Origin: Clostridium sp. CAG:221
Lineage (GTDB): Bacteria > Bacillota > Clostridia > Clostridiales > Clostridiaceae
Length of the DNA stretch: 7,674 nucleotides
Direction: 5' to 3'
NCBI GenBank assembly: GCA_000435835.1
Contig: FR883377.1
Location: forward strand, 1 to 7,674
Position 1 is the first letter of the stretch. Each line of letters opens with the position of its first letter. Position numbers and translations under genes: made by a program. The notes beneath the pieces are model-generated. The model saw only the letters and a list, made by a program, of their open reading frames with translations. It searched no databases and was not told the DNA's origin. Positions 1 through 7,344 of the stretch are shown piece after piece.

Positions 1-12
1 GAGGGATGTATC

Positions 13-2748
13 ATGGCATTAACGCCAATGATGAGACAATACGTTGAAATTAAGGAAAGATACAAGGATTGTATTCTTTTTTATAGATTAGGTGACTTTT
101 ATGAAATGTTCTTTGAAGATGCAAAGATAGCATCTAAAGAACTGGAGCTAGTTTTGACAGGTAGAGAATGTGGTTTAGAAGAAAGAGCACCTATGTGTGG
201 GATTCCTTTTCATGCAGCTACTTCATATATATCTAAATTAGTTAATAAAGGATATAAGGTTGCCATTGGTGAACAAGTGGAAGATCCTGCAGCGGCTAAA
301 GGGATAGTTAAAAGAGATGTAATAAAAGTTATCACACCAGGTACTTTTGTAGAAAATACAACAGAAGAAGAATACAAAAATGTATATATGTTATCCATCT
401 ATGAAGAAGATGGTATATATGGGGTAGCCTCTTCTGATATTTCCACTGGTGAATTTAAAACAACATCATTTACTGCTTCAAAGGCAAGCCTTCTTGATGA
501 AATATCAAAAATTTCACCAAAGGAAATTCTTATAGATAAAAACATTTATGAAAACTTAGAAAATGATATTAAAGGTGTAAGTAACGCTTTAGTTACTATT
601 AAGGACTTCGATGAATTTTCTTGCAGCGATGAAGAAATGGTAGCCCAATTTGCCTCTTTAGATTTAAGGAATCTTGATAAGAGAGCAAAGAAATCTTCTG
701 CTACCTTATTAAAATACATATTAGAAACACAAAAGATAAGTTTATCTAATATAAATCTTTTAGAGACATATGACATTATAAACTATATGTCAATTGACAG
801 TAGTTCTAGAAGAAACTTAGAACTTACTGAAAACTTAAGGGATAAGACTAAAAAGGGAAGCCTTATTTGGGTTTTAGATAAGACAGCCACTGCAATGGGA
901 GGAAGAACTTTAAGAAAGTGGATTGAAGAACCATTAATAAAGAAGGATGAAATTGAAAATAGATTAACATCTGTGGAAGAACTATATAATAACACATATA
1001 TAAATGAGGAAATTAGAGAAGCTCTTAAGGATGTTTATGATATAGAGAGAATTGTAGGTAAGATTTCCAACAAGAATGTTAATGCTAGAGATTTAGTTTC
1101 ATTAAAATCATCATTACAAAAGCTCCCAGCTATAAAAGCTGTTTTAAATGGCTTAAATGCACCATTGCTAAGGGAATGGTATAATTCATTAGATACATTA
1201 GATGATTTAAATGAATTATTAAATTCTGCAATTATTGCTGATCCTTCAATTTCATTAAAAGAAGGAAATATTATAAATAATGGATATTCTGCTGAAGTAG
1301 ATGAGCTTAGAAGTGCAAAGCTTAATGGTAAGCAGTGGATTGCAGAACTTGAAAATAAAGAAAGAGAATTTACTGGCATACGTTCATTGAAAGTTGGTTA
1401 TAATAAAGTCTTCGGTTATTATATAGAAATATCTAAAGCTAATTATGCAACTATTCCTGAAGGTCGTTATATAAGAAAACAAACTCTTGCCAATGCTGAA
1501 AGATTCATTACTGAAGAATTAAAAGTCATGGAAGAAAAAATATTAGGTGCTGAAGAAAAGCTTATTGCTTTAGAGTATCAATTATTTGTTGAAGTAAGAG
1601 ATAAAGTAGAAAAGGAAATAGCAAGACTTAAAAAGACTGCCCATATAATATCATCGCTAGATGTTATTTCAACTATGGCTTTAATTGCCTTAGAAAATAA
1701 CTATATAAAACCACAAATTAATGAAGAGGGTATATTTGAAATAAAAGAAGGTCGTCACCCAGTTGTAGAAAAAGTAATAGGCAAAGGTGAATTTATTTGT
1801 AATGATACTCATTTAAATAGAAATAAAGATAGATTCCTGCTTATTACAGGACCTAATATGGCTGGAAAATCAACTTATATGAGACAAGTAGCGTTAATTA
1901 ACTTAATGGCTCAAATAGGATCATTTGTTCCAGCAAGCAGTGCTAATATTTCTATTTCTGATAAAATCTTTACAAGAATAGGAGCATCAGATGACTTAGC
2001 TGGTGGAAAGTCAACTTTCATGGTTGAAATGTGGGAAGTATCCAATATATTAAAGAATGCTACTTCTAAGAGTTTGGTTCTATTAGATGAAGTTGGAAGA
2101 GGAACATCTACATATGATGGATTAAGTATTGCTTGGTCAGTGATAGAGTATATGTGTAATAAAGAAACATTAAAATGTAATACCTTATTTGCAACTCACT
2201 ATCATGAACTTACTAAATTAGAAGGCGTTATTGAAGGTGTAAAGAATTATTCTGTTGCTGTGACAGAAAAACTTGGTGAGGTAATCTTCTTAAGAAAGAT
2301 AGTTGAAGGCGGTGCTGATCAATCTTACGGTATAGAAGTGGCAAAGCTTGCAGGATTACCAGAGGATGTTATTGAAAGAGCTAAAGAAATTCTTCAAAAA
2401 CTTGAAGGTGAGAAATCCTTTGATGAAACCCATGAATTATTTAGCAATCATAACGTAAGTAAAAAAGATATTGAAGAAAAAAATACACAAGCAGGAATTA
2501 ACACAGAGGAAGAAATACAGAAATCTGTAATTGAAATAAAAAAAGAAGCAGCAGTAGATTTAGAAATAACTCCTACAAAAGAAGATAAGATTTCTGTAGC
2601 AAATAATACAACGGTACAGATGGATTTCACCATGATTGAAAAGGAAGCTTTAATTAAAGAAATTTCAGCAATAGAAATCATGACCATGACACCACTTGAC
2701 GCAATGAATAAGTTATTTGAAATAGTACAAAAATCTAAAAACATGTAA
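13..2748 (+). CDS. mutS: DNA mismatch recognition ATPase MutS (MutS1 family)
   Basis: MutS binds mispairs and small insertion/deletion loops in the cytoplasm as a dimeric sliding clamp and recruits MutL using ATP. The N-terminal mismatch-binding domain has the Phe-X-Glu wedge as F29-Y30-E31. Connector and core/lever domains follow, including the conserved stretch FGYYIEIS. The C-terminal ATPase has Walker A GPNMAGKST at 613-621, Walker B ending D692-E693 (E693 the expected catalytic Glu), the signature GRGTSTYDG from 695, and FATHYHEL at 726-733. At 911 residues it is longer than the roughly 850-860 of E. coli and B. subtilis MutS. The excess is a charged linker, about 800-868, before a short C-terminal helical region. 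QMDF at 869-872 resembles a beta-clamp-binding motif. The start is supported by GAGG at 1-4, 8 bases upstream. mutL follows after 10 bases, so the two are almost certainly co-transcribed; the promoter lies outside the window. All key residues are present, so it should be active. Confidence 0.98.
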   Translation: MALTPMMRQYVEIKERYKDCILFYRLGDFYEMFFEDAKIASKELELVLTGRECGLEERAPMCGIPFHAATSYISKLVNKGYKVAIGEQVEDPAAAKGIVKRDVIKVITPGTFVENTTEEEYKNVYMLSIYEEDGIYGVASSDISTGEFKTTSFTASKASLLDEISKISPKEILIDKNIYENLENDIKGVSNALVTIKDFDEFSCSDEEMVAQFASLDLRNLDKRAKKSSATLLKYILETQKISLSNINLLETYDIINYMSIDSSSRRNLELTENLRDKTKKGSLIWVLDKTATAMGGRTLRKWIEEPLIKKDEIENRLTSVEELYNNTYINEEIREALKDVYDIERIVGKISNKNVNARDLVSLKSSLQKLPAIKAVLNGLNAPLLREWYNSLDTLDDLNELLNSAIIADPSISLKEGNIINNGYSAEVDELRSAKLNGKQWIAELENKEREFTGIRSLKVGYNKVFGYYIEISKANYATIPEGRYIRKQTLANAERFITEELKVMEEKILGAEEKLIALEYQLFVEVRDKVEKEIARLKKTAHIISSLDVISTMALIALENNYIKPQINEEGIFEIKEGRHPVVEKVIGKGEFICNDTHLNRNKDRFLLITGPNMAGKSTYMRQVALINLMAQIGSFVPASSANISISDKIFTRIGASDDLAGGKSTFMVEMWEVSNILKNATSKSLVLLDEVGRGTSTYDGLSIAWSVIEYMCNKETLKCNTLFATHYHELTKLEGVIEGVKNYSVAVTEKLGEVIFLRKIVEGGADQSYGIEVAKLAGLPEDVIERAKEILQKLEGEKSFDETHELFSNHNVSKKDIEEKNTQAGINTEEEIQKSVIEIKKEAAVDLEITPTKEDKISVANNTTVQMDFTMIEKEALIKEISAIEIMTMTPLDAMNKLFEIVQKSKNM

Positions 2749-2754
2749 GTGAGG
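2748..2754 (+). promoter_or_regulatory. mutL ribosome binding site in front of tandem ATG codons
   Basis: AGTGAGG starts on the last base of the mutS stop codon. Two adjacent in-frame ATGs follow, at 2759 and 2762. The GAGG core lies 4 bases before the first and 7 before the second, so spacing favours 2762. The choice changes the protein by one Met only. The short gap would allow ribosomes leaving mutS to reinitiate on mutL. Confidence 0.7.
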
Positions 2755-2758
2755 CACT

Positions 2759-4714
2759 ATGATGAAAAGAATAAATATATTAGATGAGCATACTTCTAAT
2801 AAAATTGCAGCTGGTGAAGTTGTAGAGAGACCTGCTTCAGTAGTAAAAGAACTGGTGGAAAATTCTATTGATGCTGGTGCTAAAAATATTACCATTGAAA
2901 TAGAAGAAGGTGGTATAGAGCTAATACGTGTCATAGATGATGGAGTTGGAATTTATGCTGATGATATTTCAAAAGCATTTCTTCCACATGCTACATCAAA
3001 AATAGTGTCTGTTGATGATATTTATAATATAAACACTTTAGGATTCAGAGGTGAGGCATTGCCTTCCATTGCCTCTGTTTCAAAAGTTAATTTTAGAAGT
3101 AAGACTGCCGATGCTAATTTTGGTAAGGAAATATCAATTTCTGCTGGTGAAGTATTATCAATAAATGATATAGGAATGAATACTGGCTCCATTATGGAAG
3201 TAAGGAATTTATTTTTTAATGTTCCAGCTAGAAAGAAATTTTTAAAAACTACTTCAAGAGAAGGCTCTCTTGTTAATGATATTGTTACAAGAATAGCACT
3301 TTCTTATCCTGATATATCCTTTAAATTATTTAATAATCATAAAAAGGTTCTTTTAACTTATGGAGATAATAATTTAGCATCTACCATTAGAACCATTTAT
3401 GGTAAAACTATTTATGAAGATATAATAGAATTTTCTAATCATGAGGATAGTTATATTAGGATATATGGCTATGTTGGAAGAGAATCTATTGCTCGTGGAT
3501 CTAGAAATAATCAAAGTATATATGTAAATAATAGATATATTAAGAATAAAACTGTTGTTGCAGCAGTGGAAAATGCTTTTAAATCTTTTTCAACAGTTAA
3601 TAAATTTCCTTTCTTTGTATTATTTATTGATATTCCTGCTGATAATATAGATGTAAATATTCATCCAACAAAAGCAGAAATAAAATTTAAAGATGAAAGA
3701 ATGATCTTTAAGGCTGTTTTTGATACTGTTCATAGTGCTTTAAAGAATGATGTATTTAACAGTTTTGCCACTGATCAAGAGCAACTAAATGTGAATGTTA
3801 ATATTCAAAGTCCTTTATTGATTGAAGAGCAACCTATAAGTGGTGAGAAAAGGGAACAGATAGATTTGCTTGAAACAAAAAGCAGTTTGCTAAAAGAACC
3901 TTCCATAAACGACATATATAGCTCTGTAACTATGAATGATATTAAAAAGGAAGAAAATATCTACAATGAATTAAAAGCTGCTACAGTTGGTAAAAATACC
4001 ATTAAAAATGATGTGCATATAGAACCAACTGTTAATTATGAAGAAACTTCATATAGTCAATCTTATACGGAAAATTATTATGAAGAACAATATGAAACTA
4101 AAGAGAAGGTTGATGAAAAAGTTCCAGTGGCAAAATTTGCAGACTTAAGGGTTATTGGACAATTTAATAAAACATATATACTGGCAGAATATCTAGATTG
4201 TCTATATATAATTGATCAACATGCAGCTCATGAAAAGATTTTATTTGAAAAGTATCGTAATGATATTGAAAAGAAAAATACCATTATTCAGCCGTTGCTA
4301 ATCCCAATGGTGCTTGAATTGTCCATAGATGATTATGAGTGCTATACTGAAAATAAGAATCTTTTTGAGGAATCTGGTTTTATCATCGATGAATTTGGTG
4401 ATAATACAATTTCTTTAAAAGAAGTTCCGTATTTTTTAGGGAAGCTTGATTCTAAAAAATTATTCTTAGATATGATAGATAATTTAAAGAATATGGGAAG
4501 TGGAAAGACTGTAGAGGTTAAAATAAACAAAATTGCATCAATGGCCTGTAGAGCAGCGGTTAAAGCAAATGATTATCTTACTGAAATAGAAATGAAAGAG
4601 CTTATTGAGCAATTAAGATACATTGAAGATCCTTTCCATTGTCCTCATGGAAGGCCTATAATTATAAAAATGACAAATTATGAATTAGATAAGAAATTTA
4701 AAAGGATTGTTTAG
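2759..4714 (+). CDS. mutL: DNA mismatch repair endonuclease MutL
   Basis: MutL couples mismatch detection by MutS to strand incision. The N-terminal GHKL ATPase shows E31 and N35 (catalytic base and Mg ligand of motif I), D60-x-G62-x-G64, ATSK at 78-81, GFRGEAL at 95-101, and HPTK at 302-305 whose K305 matches the phosphate-sensing Lys. A low-complexity linker spans about 335-458, with six Tyr between 427 and 445. The C-terminal dimerisation/nuclease domain starts near F460. It has D486-Q-H-A-(X)2-E492-(X)4-E497, the ACR motif (A596-C597-R598) and C628-P-H630-G-R-P, the metal-site set of nuclease-active MutL. This places it with B. subtilis MutL rather than the MutH-dependent E. coli protein. 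QPLLIP at 511-516 fits the known clamp-binding consensus Qxx(L/I)xP. The length of 651 is normal. The start may be the second Met (2762). It lies between mutS (10-base gap) and miaA (12-base gap), consistent with one operon. Confidence 0.98.
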   Translation: MMKRINILDEHTSNKIAAGEVVERPASVVKELVENSIDAGAKNITIEIEEGGIELIRVIDDGVGIYADDISKAFLPHATSKIVSVDDIYNINTLGFRGEALPSIASVSKVNFRSKTADANFGKEISISAGEVLSINDIGMNTGSIMEVRNLFFNVPARKKFLKTTSREGSLVNDIVTRIALSYPDISFKLFNNHKKVLLTYGDNNLASTIRTIYGKTIYEDIIEFSNHEDSYIRIYGYVGRESIARGSRNNQSIYVNNRYIKNKTVVAAVENAFKSFSTVNKFPFFVLFIDIPADNIDVNIHPTKAEIKFKDERMIFKAVFDTVHSALKNDVFNSFATDQEQLNVNVNIQSPLLIEEQPISGEKREQIDLLETKSSLLKEPSINDIYSSVTMNDIKKEENIYNELKAATVGKNTIKNDVHIEPTVNYEETSYSQSYTENYYEEQYETKEKVDEKVPVAKFADLRVIGQFNKTYILAEYLDCLYIIDQHAAHEKILFEKYRNDIEKKNTIIQPLLIPMVLELSIDDYECYTENKNLFEESGFIIDEFGDNTISLKEVPYFLGKLDSKKLFLDMIDNLKNMGSGKTVEVKINKIASMACRAAVKANDYLTEIEMKELIEQLRYIEDPFHCPHGRPIIIKMTNYELDKKFKRIV

Positions 4715-4726
4715 AAAGGAAAACAT

Positions 4727-5653
4727 ATGAAAGATAAAATCTTAGTACTAGCTGGTCCCACAGCAGTAGGTAAAACAGAACTATCAATTAGATTAGCAAA
4801 AGCCTTAAATGGTGAAATAGTTTCTACTGATTCTATGCAGATTTATAAAGGCATGGATATAGGTTCAGCTAAAATAACAGAGGAAGAAATGCAGGGCGTA
4901 AAACATCATATGCTAGATGTAGTTGAGCCAGACAAAGCTTTTTCTGTTGCAGATTACAAAGATATGGCCGAAAAAGCTATTAAAGATATATTGAGCAGAG
5001 GAAAACTACCTATTCTTACTGGTGGAACAGGGTTATATATCAATGCGCTAACATGTAACATGAATTTTACAGAGTCAGAAAAGGACGATGAATATAGAGA
5101 TGAATTAAGTAAGCTTATGGATGAAGAGGGGCCAGAATATGTGCATAATATGTTAAAAGAAATTGATCCTATAAGCTATGAGGCAATTCATCCAAATAAC
5201 AGGAAGAGAGTTATTAGAGCCCTAGAAGTATATAAACTCACTGGTAAGCCTTTTAGCTCATATAATGCCGGTGATGATTTATATAAAAGCAAATATGATG
5301 TTCATTATTATGTGTTAAATATGGATAGAGCAAAGCTTTATGAAAGAATAAATAAAAGAGTAGAAATTATGTATGAAAAGGGCTTACTAGATGAATGTAT
5401 TAAATTAAAGAAATTAGGGTATACTTCTTCTATGCAGTCAATGCAAGGAATAGGTTATAAAGAAGTGTTATTGTATTTAGATGGACTAATTACTTTAGAA
5501 GAAAGCATGGATATGGTTAAGCAGGGTTCTAGAAATTATGCAAAAAGGCAGTTAACTTGGTTTAGAAAGGATCCAAGAGCAGTGTTTTTAAATAAGGACG
5601 AGATGTCTGATGATGAGATTTTAGATAAAATAGTTAATGACATTAATAAGTAA
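4727..5653 (+). CDS. miaA: tRNA dimethylallyltransferase MiaA
   Basis: MiaA transfers a dimethylallyl group from DMAPP to N6 of adenosine 37 in tRNAs that read UNN codons, giving i6A37; MiaB can later methylthiolate it. The modification stabilises codon-anticodon pairing and the reading frame. The P-loop GPTAVGKT is at 10-17. STDSMQIY at 33-40 contains D35, the expected general base, with the conserved Q38 and Y40. GGTGLYI is at 99-105 with T101 in the active-site channel. NNRKRVIRALE starts at 157. Near the C-terminus are the tRNA-contacting QSMQGIGYKE and the RNYAKRQLTWFRKDP segment. At 308 residues it is typical. AAGGA at 4716-4720 lies 6 bases before the ATG. It sits 12 bases after mutL, so it is probably read from the mutSL transcript. 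No terminator is visible after it, so readthrough into hfq is likely. Confidence 0.98.
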   Translation: MKDKILVLAGPTAVGKTELSIRLAKALNGEIVSTDSMQIYKGMDIGSAKITEEEMQGVKHHMLDVVEPDKAFSVADYKDMAEKAIKDILSRGKLPILTGGTGLYINALTCNMNFTESEKDDEYRDELSKLMDEEGPEYVHNMLKEIDPISYEAIHPNNRKRVIRALEVYKLTGKPFSSYNAGDDLYKSKYDVHYYVLNMDRAKLYERINKRVEIMYEKGLLDECIKLKKLGYTSSMQSMQGIGYKEVLLYLDGLITLEESMDMVKQGSRNYAKRQLTWFRKDPRAVFLNKDEMSDDEILDKIVNDINK

Positions 5654-5665
5654 TAGGGCTATAAT
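5637..5665 (+). promoter_or_regulatory. Predicted sigma-A promoter of hfq, overlapping the end of miaA
   Basis: The -35 element ATGACA (5637-5642, five of six matches to TTGACA) and a perfect -10 TATAAT (5660-5665) are separated by exactly 17 bases. The -35 lies in the last codons of miaA, and the miaA stop codon (5651-5653) falls in the spacer. Transcription would start near 5672, giving a leader of about 29 bases before the hfq ATG at 5701. This is read directly from the sequence; activity is inferred. In such AT-rich DNA a chance TATAAT is common, but the correctly spaced -35 makes this one credible. Confidence 0.62.
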
Positions 5666-5690
5666 TTTAATTAACATATTGCTATATTAT

Positions 5691-5697
5691 GGAGGTG
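5691..5697 (+). promoter_or_regulatory. hfq ribosome binding site that decides the start codon
   Basis: GGAGGTG is a near-perfect complement to the 3' end of 16S rRNA. Its GGAGG core (5691-5695) lies 5 bases before the ATG at 5701. An in-frame ATG at 5689 overlaps this site and would make the ribosome binding site encode Glu-Val-Val, so it is unlikely to be the real start. A TTG at 5704 is also possible, with an 8-base spacing. Confidence 0.85.
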
Positions 5698-5700
5698 GTT

Positions 5701-5958
5701 ATGTTGAATAAACAACAAAATAATTTACAGGATATTTTTCTTAACGGTGCAAGAAAAAGCAAAATGCCAGTATCTATATATCTAACCAATGGATTTCTTC
5801 TAAAAGGACTAGTAAAGGGATTCGATAATTTTACAGTTATATTAGATTCTGAAGGTAAACAAATGATGGTTTATAAACATGCAATAACTACAATTTCTCC
5901 AAACAAACCTATTCTATTTACTGATGGTAATGAATATGGTAAAGAAGATGAAAGTTAA
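5701..5958 (+). CDS. hfq: RNA chaperone Hfq
   Basis: Hfq is an Sm-like protein that forms a hexameric ring and binds U-rich 3' ends and A-rich RNA; in many bacteria it aids small RNA-mRNA pairing. Numbering from the ATG at 5701 gives 85 residues. The N-terminal helix holds Q10 and D11 (equivalent to E. coli Q8 and D9). Rim residues are R18-K19-S20-K21 in place of E. coli RRER, so a basic patch is kept. The Sm1 region has NGF and the FDNF segment (F41, D42, F44). Sm2 is YKHA at 58-61, with K59 and H60 lining the proximal U-binding pore. The tail after residue 66 is short and acidic at the end, unlike the long tail of E. coli Hfq. The start at 5701 is preferred over an upstream in-frame ATG at 5689, which overlaps the ribosome binding site. 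Expression is probably both from its own promoter and by readthrough from miaA. The stop codon lies in the loop of its terminator. Confidence 0.97.
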   Translation: MLNKQQNNLQDIFLNGARKSKMPVSIYLTNGFLLKGLVKGFDNFTVILDSEGKQMMVYKHAITTISPNKPILFTDGNEYGKEDES

Positions 5959-5974
5959 TCTTTCATCTTTTTTT
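5947..5974 (+). terminator. Rho-independent terminator of hfq, overlapping its last codons
   Basis: GATGAAAG (5947-5954) pairs perfectly with CTTTCATC (5960-5967) around a 5-base loop TTAAT, followed by seven T (5968-5974). The left arm is coding sequence for the last residues of Hfq, and the stop codon TAA (5956-5958) is in the loop. The stem is only 8 bp and modest in GC, but the A-rich run just upstream can extend pairing with the T tract. Confidence 0.85.
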
Positions 5975-5984
5975 ATATAAATAC

Positions 5985-6013
5985 TTTATATTTACAAATT
6001 AATTATATATAAT
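5985..6013 (+). promoter_or_regulatory. Predicted sigma-A promoter of the PLP-enzyme gene
   Basis: A perfect -10 TATAAT (6008-6013) lies 17 bases after TTTATA (5985-5990, four of six matches to the -35 consensus). Transcription would begin near 6020, leaving a leader of about 25 bases with GGAGG at 6034-6038. The position directly after the hfq terminator supports an independent transcription unit. The surrounding DNA is almost pure A/T, so chance matches are expected; a better -35 (TTTACA, 5991-5996) is present but only 11 bases from this -10. Confidence 0.5.
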
Positions 6014-6044
6014 AGTCATAGTAACAAGATAATGGAGGATAAAG

Positions 6045-7322
6045 ATGATTAATTTAACGGAAAACTTACTAGTTAATAAGTATAAGATAAAGCATAATGT
6101 TTTTGAATTATATAAACAAGCATTAAATGATATTGAAGATCAATTAAAAGTTTATGATGAAATAAGAGAATATAATCAATTAAAGGTTTTACATGCTTTC
6201 CAGGAAGAAAGAATAAGTGATTCTCATTTTACCAATTCATCAGGATATGGATACGATGATATAGGAAGAGAAGGTTTAGACAAAGTATATGCAAGAGTAT
6301 TCAATGCAGAAAGCGCTTTAGTAAGACCTCATTTTGTAAATGGAACTCACGCTATAGGTTGTGCTTTAATGGGAAATTTAAGAACAGGGGATACTATGGT
6401 ATGTATTTCAGGAGCTCCATATGACACATTACATAATATAATTGGTATCAATGGTAAAGAAAACATCGGATCTCTTAAAGAATATGGTGTAAAATACAAA
6501 CAAGTAGACTTACTAAACGGAAAATTCGATGTTGAAAAAATTACACAAGTTTTAAAGGAAGACAAGAGTATAAAGCTTGTACATATTCAAAGAAGTACAG
6601 GTTATGGTTGGAGAAACTCATTCTTAGTATCAGAGATAGGAGAAATAATTAAGCTAGTTAAATCAATTAGAGAAGATGTGGTAGTCTTTGTTGATAACTG
6701 CTATGGAGAGTTTATTGATACAATTGAACCAACTGATGTGGGAGCTGACTTAATTGCTGGTTCATTAATTAAAAATGCTGGTGGCGGAATTGCGCCAACA
6801 GGTGGATATATTGTAGGTAAAGCTAAGTACGTTGAACAAGCTAGCTACAGATTAACTACTCCAGGGATAGGAGGAGAGTGTGGTTCTACTTTTGGTGTTA
6901 TGAGACAATTATTCCAAGGATTATTCTTAGCACCTCATATAGCTATGGAGGCTGTTAAAGGAGCAATCTTCTGCTCAAGAATTATGGAACTTGCTGGTTT
7001 TGACGTATTACCAAAATACACAGATAAGAGAAGTGACATAATACAAGCTATTAAGTTTGGTAATAAGGAAAATCTTATTAAATTCTGTAAGGGTATTCAA
7101 AAAGGATCACCAATTGATTCATTTGTTGAATGCGAGCCATGGGCAATGCCTGGTTATACAGATGAGGTAATTATGGCAGCTGGAGCATTCATTCAAGGAT
7201 CTTCAATAGAATTATCTGCTGATGCACCAATCAGAGAACCTTACATCGCTTATCTACAAGGTGGATTAACATTTGATCATGCTAAAATTGGTGTACTTTT
7301 AGCTTTAAATAATATAATATAG
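6045..7322 (+). CDS. PLP-dependent enzyme of the methionine gamma-lyase-like family (YnbB type)
   Basis: This is a cytoplasmic fold-type I pyridoxal-phosphate enzyme of the family annotated as methionine gamma-lyase-like or 'aluminium resistance protein' (Pfam Met_gamma_lyase), whose B. subtilis member is YnbB. A carbon-sulfur lyase activity is assumed from the family; the true substrate is not settled. K243 in the segment SLIKNAGGG is the likely Schiff-base lysine. D217 in FVDNCYGEF fits the Asp that contacts the pyridine nitrogen, 26 residues before it. The N-terminal part has HFTNSSGYGYDD and the cofactor-loop-like HFVNGTHAIG. The C-terminal part has EPWAMPGYTDEV and IREPYIAYLQGG, whose Arg may bind a substrate carboxylate. 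At 425 residues it is full length for the family. GGAGG at 6034-6038, 6 bases upstream, fixes the start. It is flanked by terminators on both sides, so it is probably monocistronic. Its place between hfq and lexA gives no direct clue to function. Confidence 0.9.
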   Translation: MINLTENLLVNKYKIKHNVFELYKQALNDIEDQLKVYDEIREYNQLKVLHAFQEERISDSHFTNSSGYGYDDIGREGLDKVYARVFNAESALVRPHFVNGTHAIGCALMGNLRTGDTMVCISGAPYDTLHNIIGINGKENIGSLKEYGVKYKQVDLLNGKFDVEKITQVLKEDKSIKLVHIQRSTGYGWRNSFLVSEIGEIIKLVKSIREDVVVFVDNCYGEFIDTIEPTDVGADLIAGSLIKNAGGGIAPTGGYIVGKAKYVEQASYRLTTPGIGGECGSTFGVMRQLFQGLFLAPHIAMEAVKGAIFCSRIMELAGFDVLPKYTDKRSDIIQAIKFGNKENLIKFCKGIQKGSPIDSFVECEPWAMPGYTDEVIMAAGAFIQGSSIELSADAPIREPYIAYLQGGLTFDHAKIGVLLALNNII

Positions 7323-7344
7323 TTTTAATTAATAAAATTATCCA

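Noticed and set aside
1035..1379. Minus-strand open frame of 114 codons inside mutS
   Set aside because: It lies opposite well-conserved MutS coding sequence, has no ribosome binding site or recognisable domain, and its Ser/Leu/Phe-rich composition is typical of the complement of AT-rich coding DNA.
2713..2934. Minus-strand open frame across the mutS-mutL junction
   Set aside because: It covers the conserved MutL ATPase motif I on the other strand and has no start signals of its own; it is a shadow frame.
5667..5674. Palindrome TTAATTAA in the hfq leader as an operator
   Set aside because: Eight-base all-A/T palindromes are expected by chance here, and nothing else suggests a binding site.
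5991..6013. TTTACA (5991-5996) as the -35 for the TATAAT at 6008
   Set aside because: The spacing is only 11 bases, too short for sigma-A; TTTATA at 5985-5990 gives 17 bases.
5654..6044. A small RNA or riboswitch in the spacers around hfq
   Set aside because: The spacers are only 47 and 86 bases and hold just the promoter, ribosome binding site and terminator elements; no further stable structure was seen.
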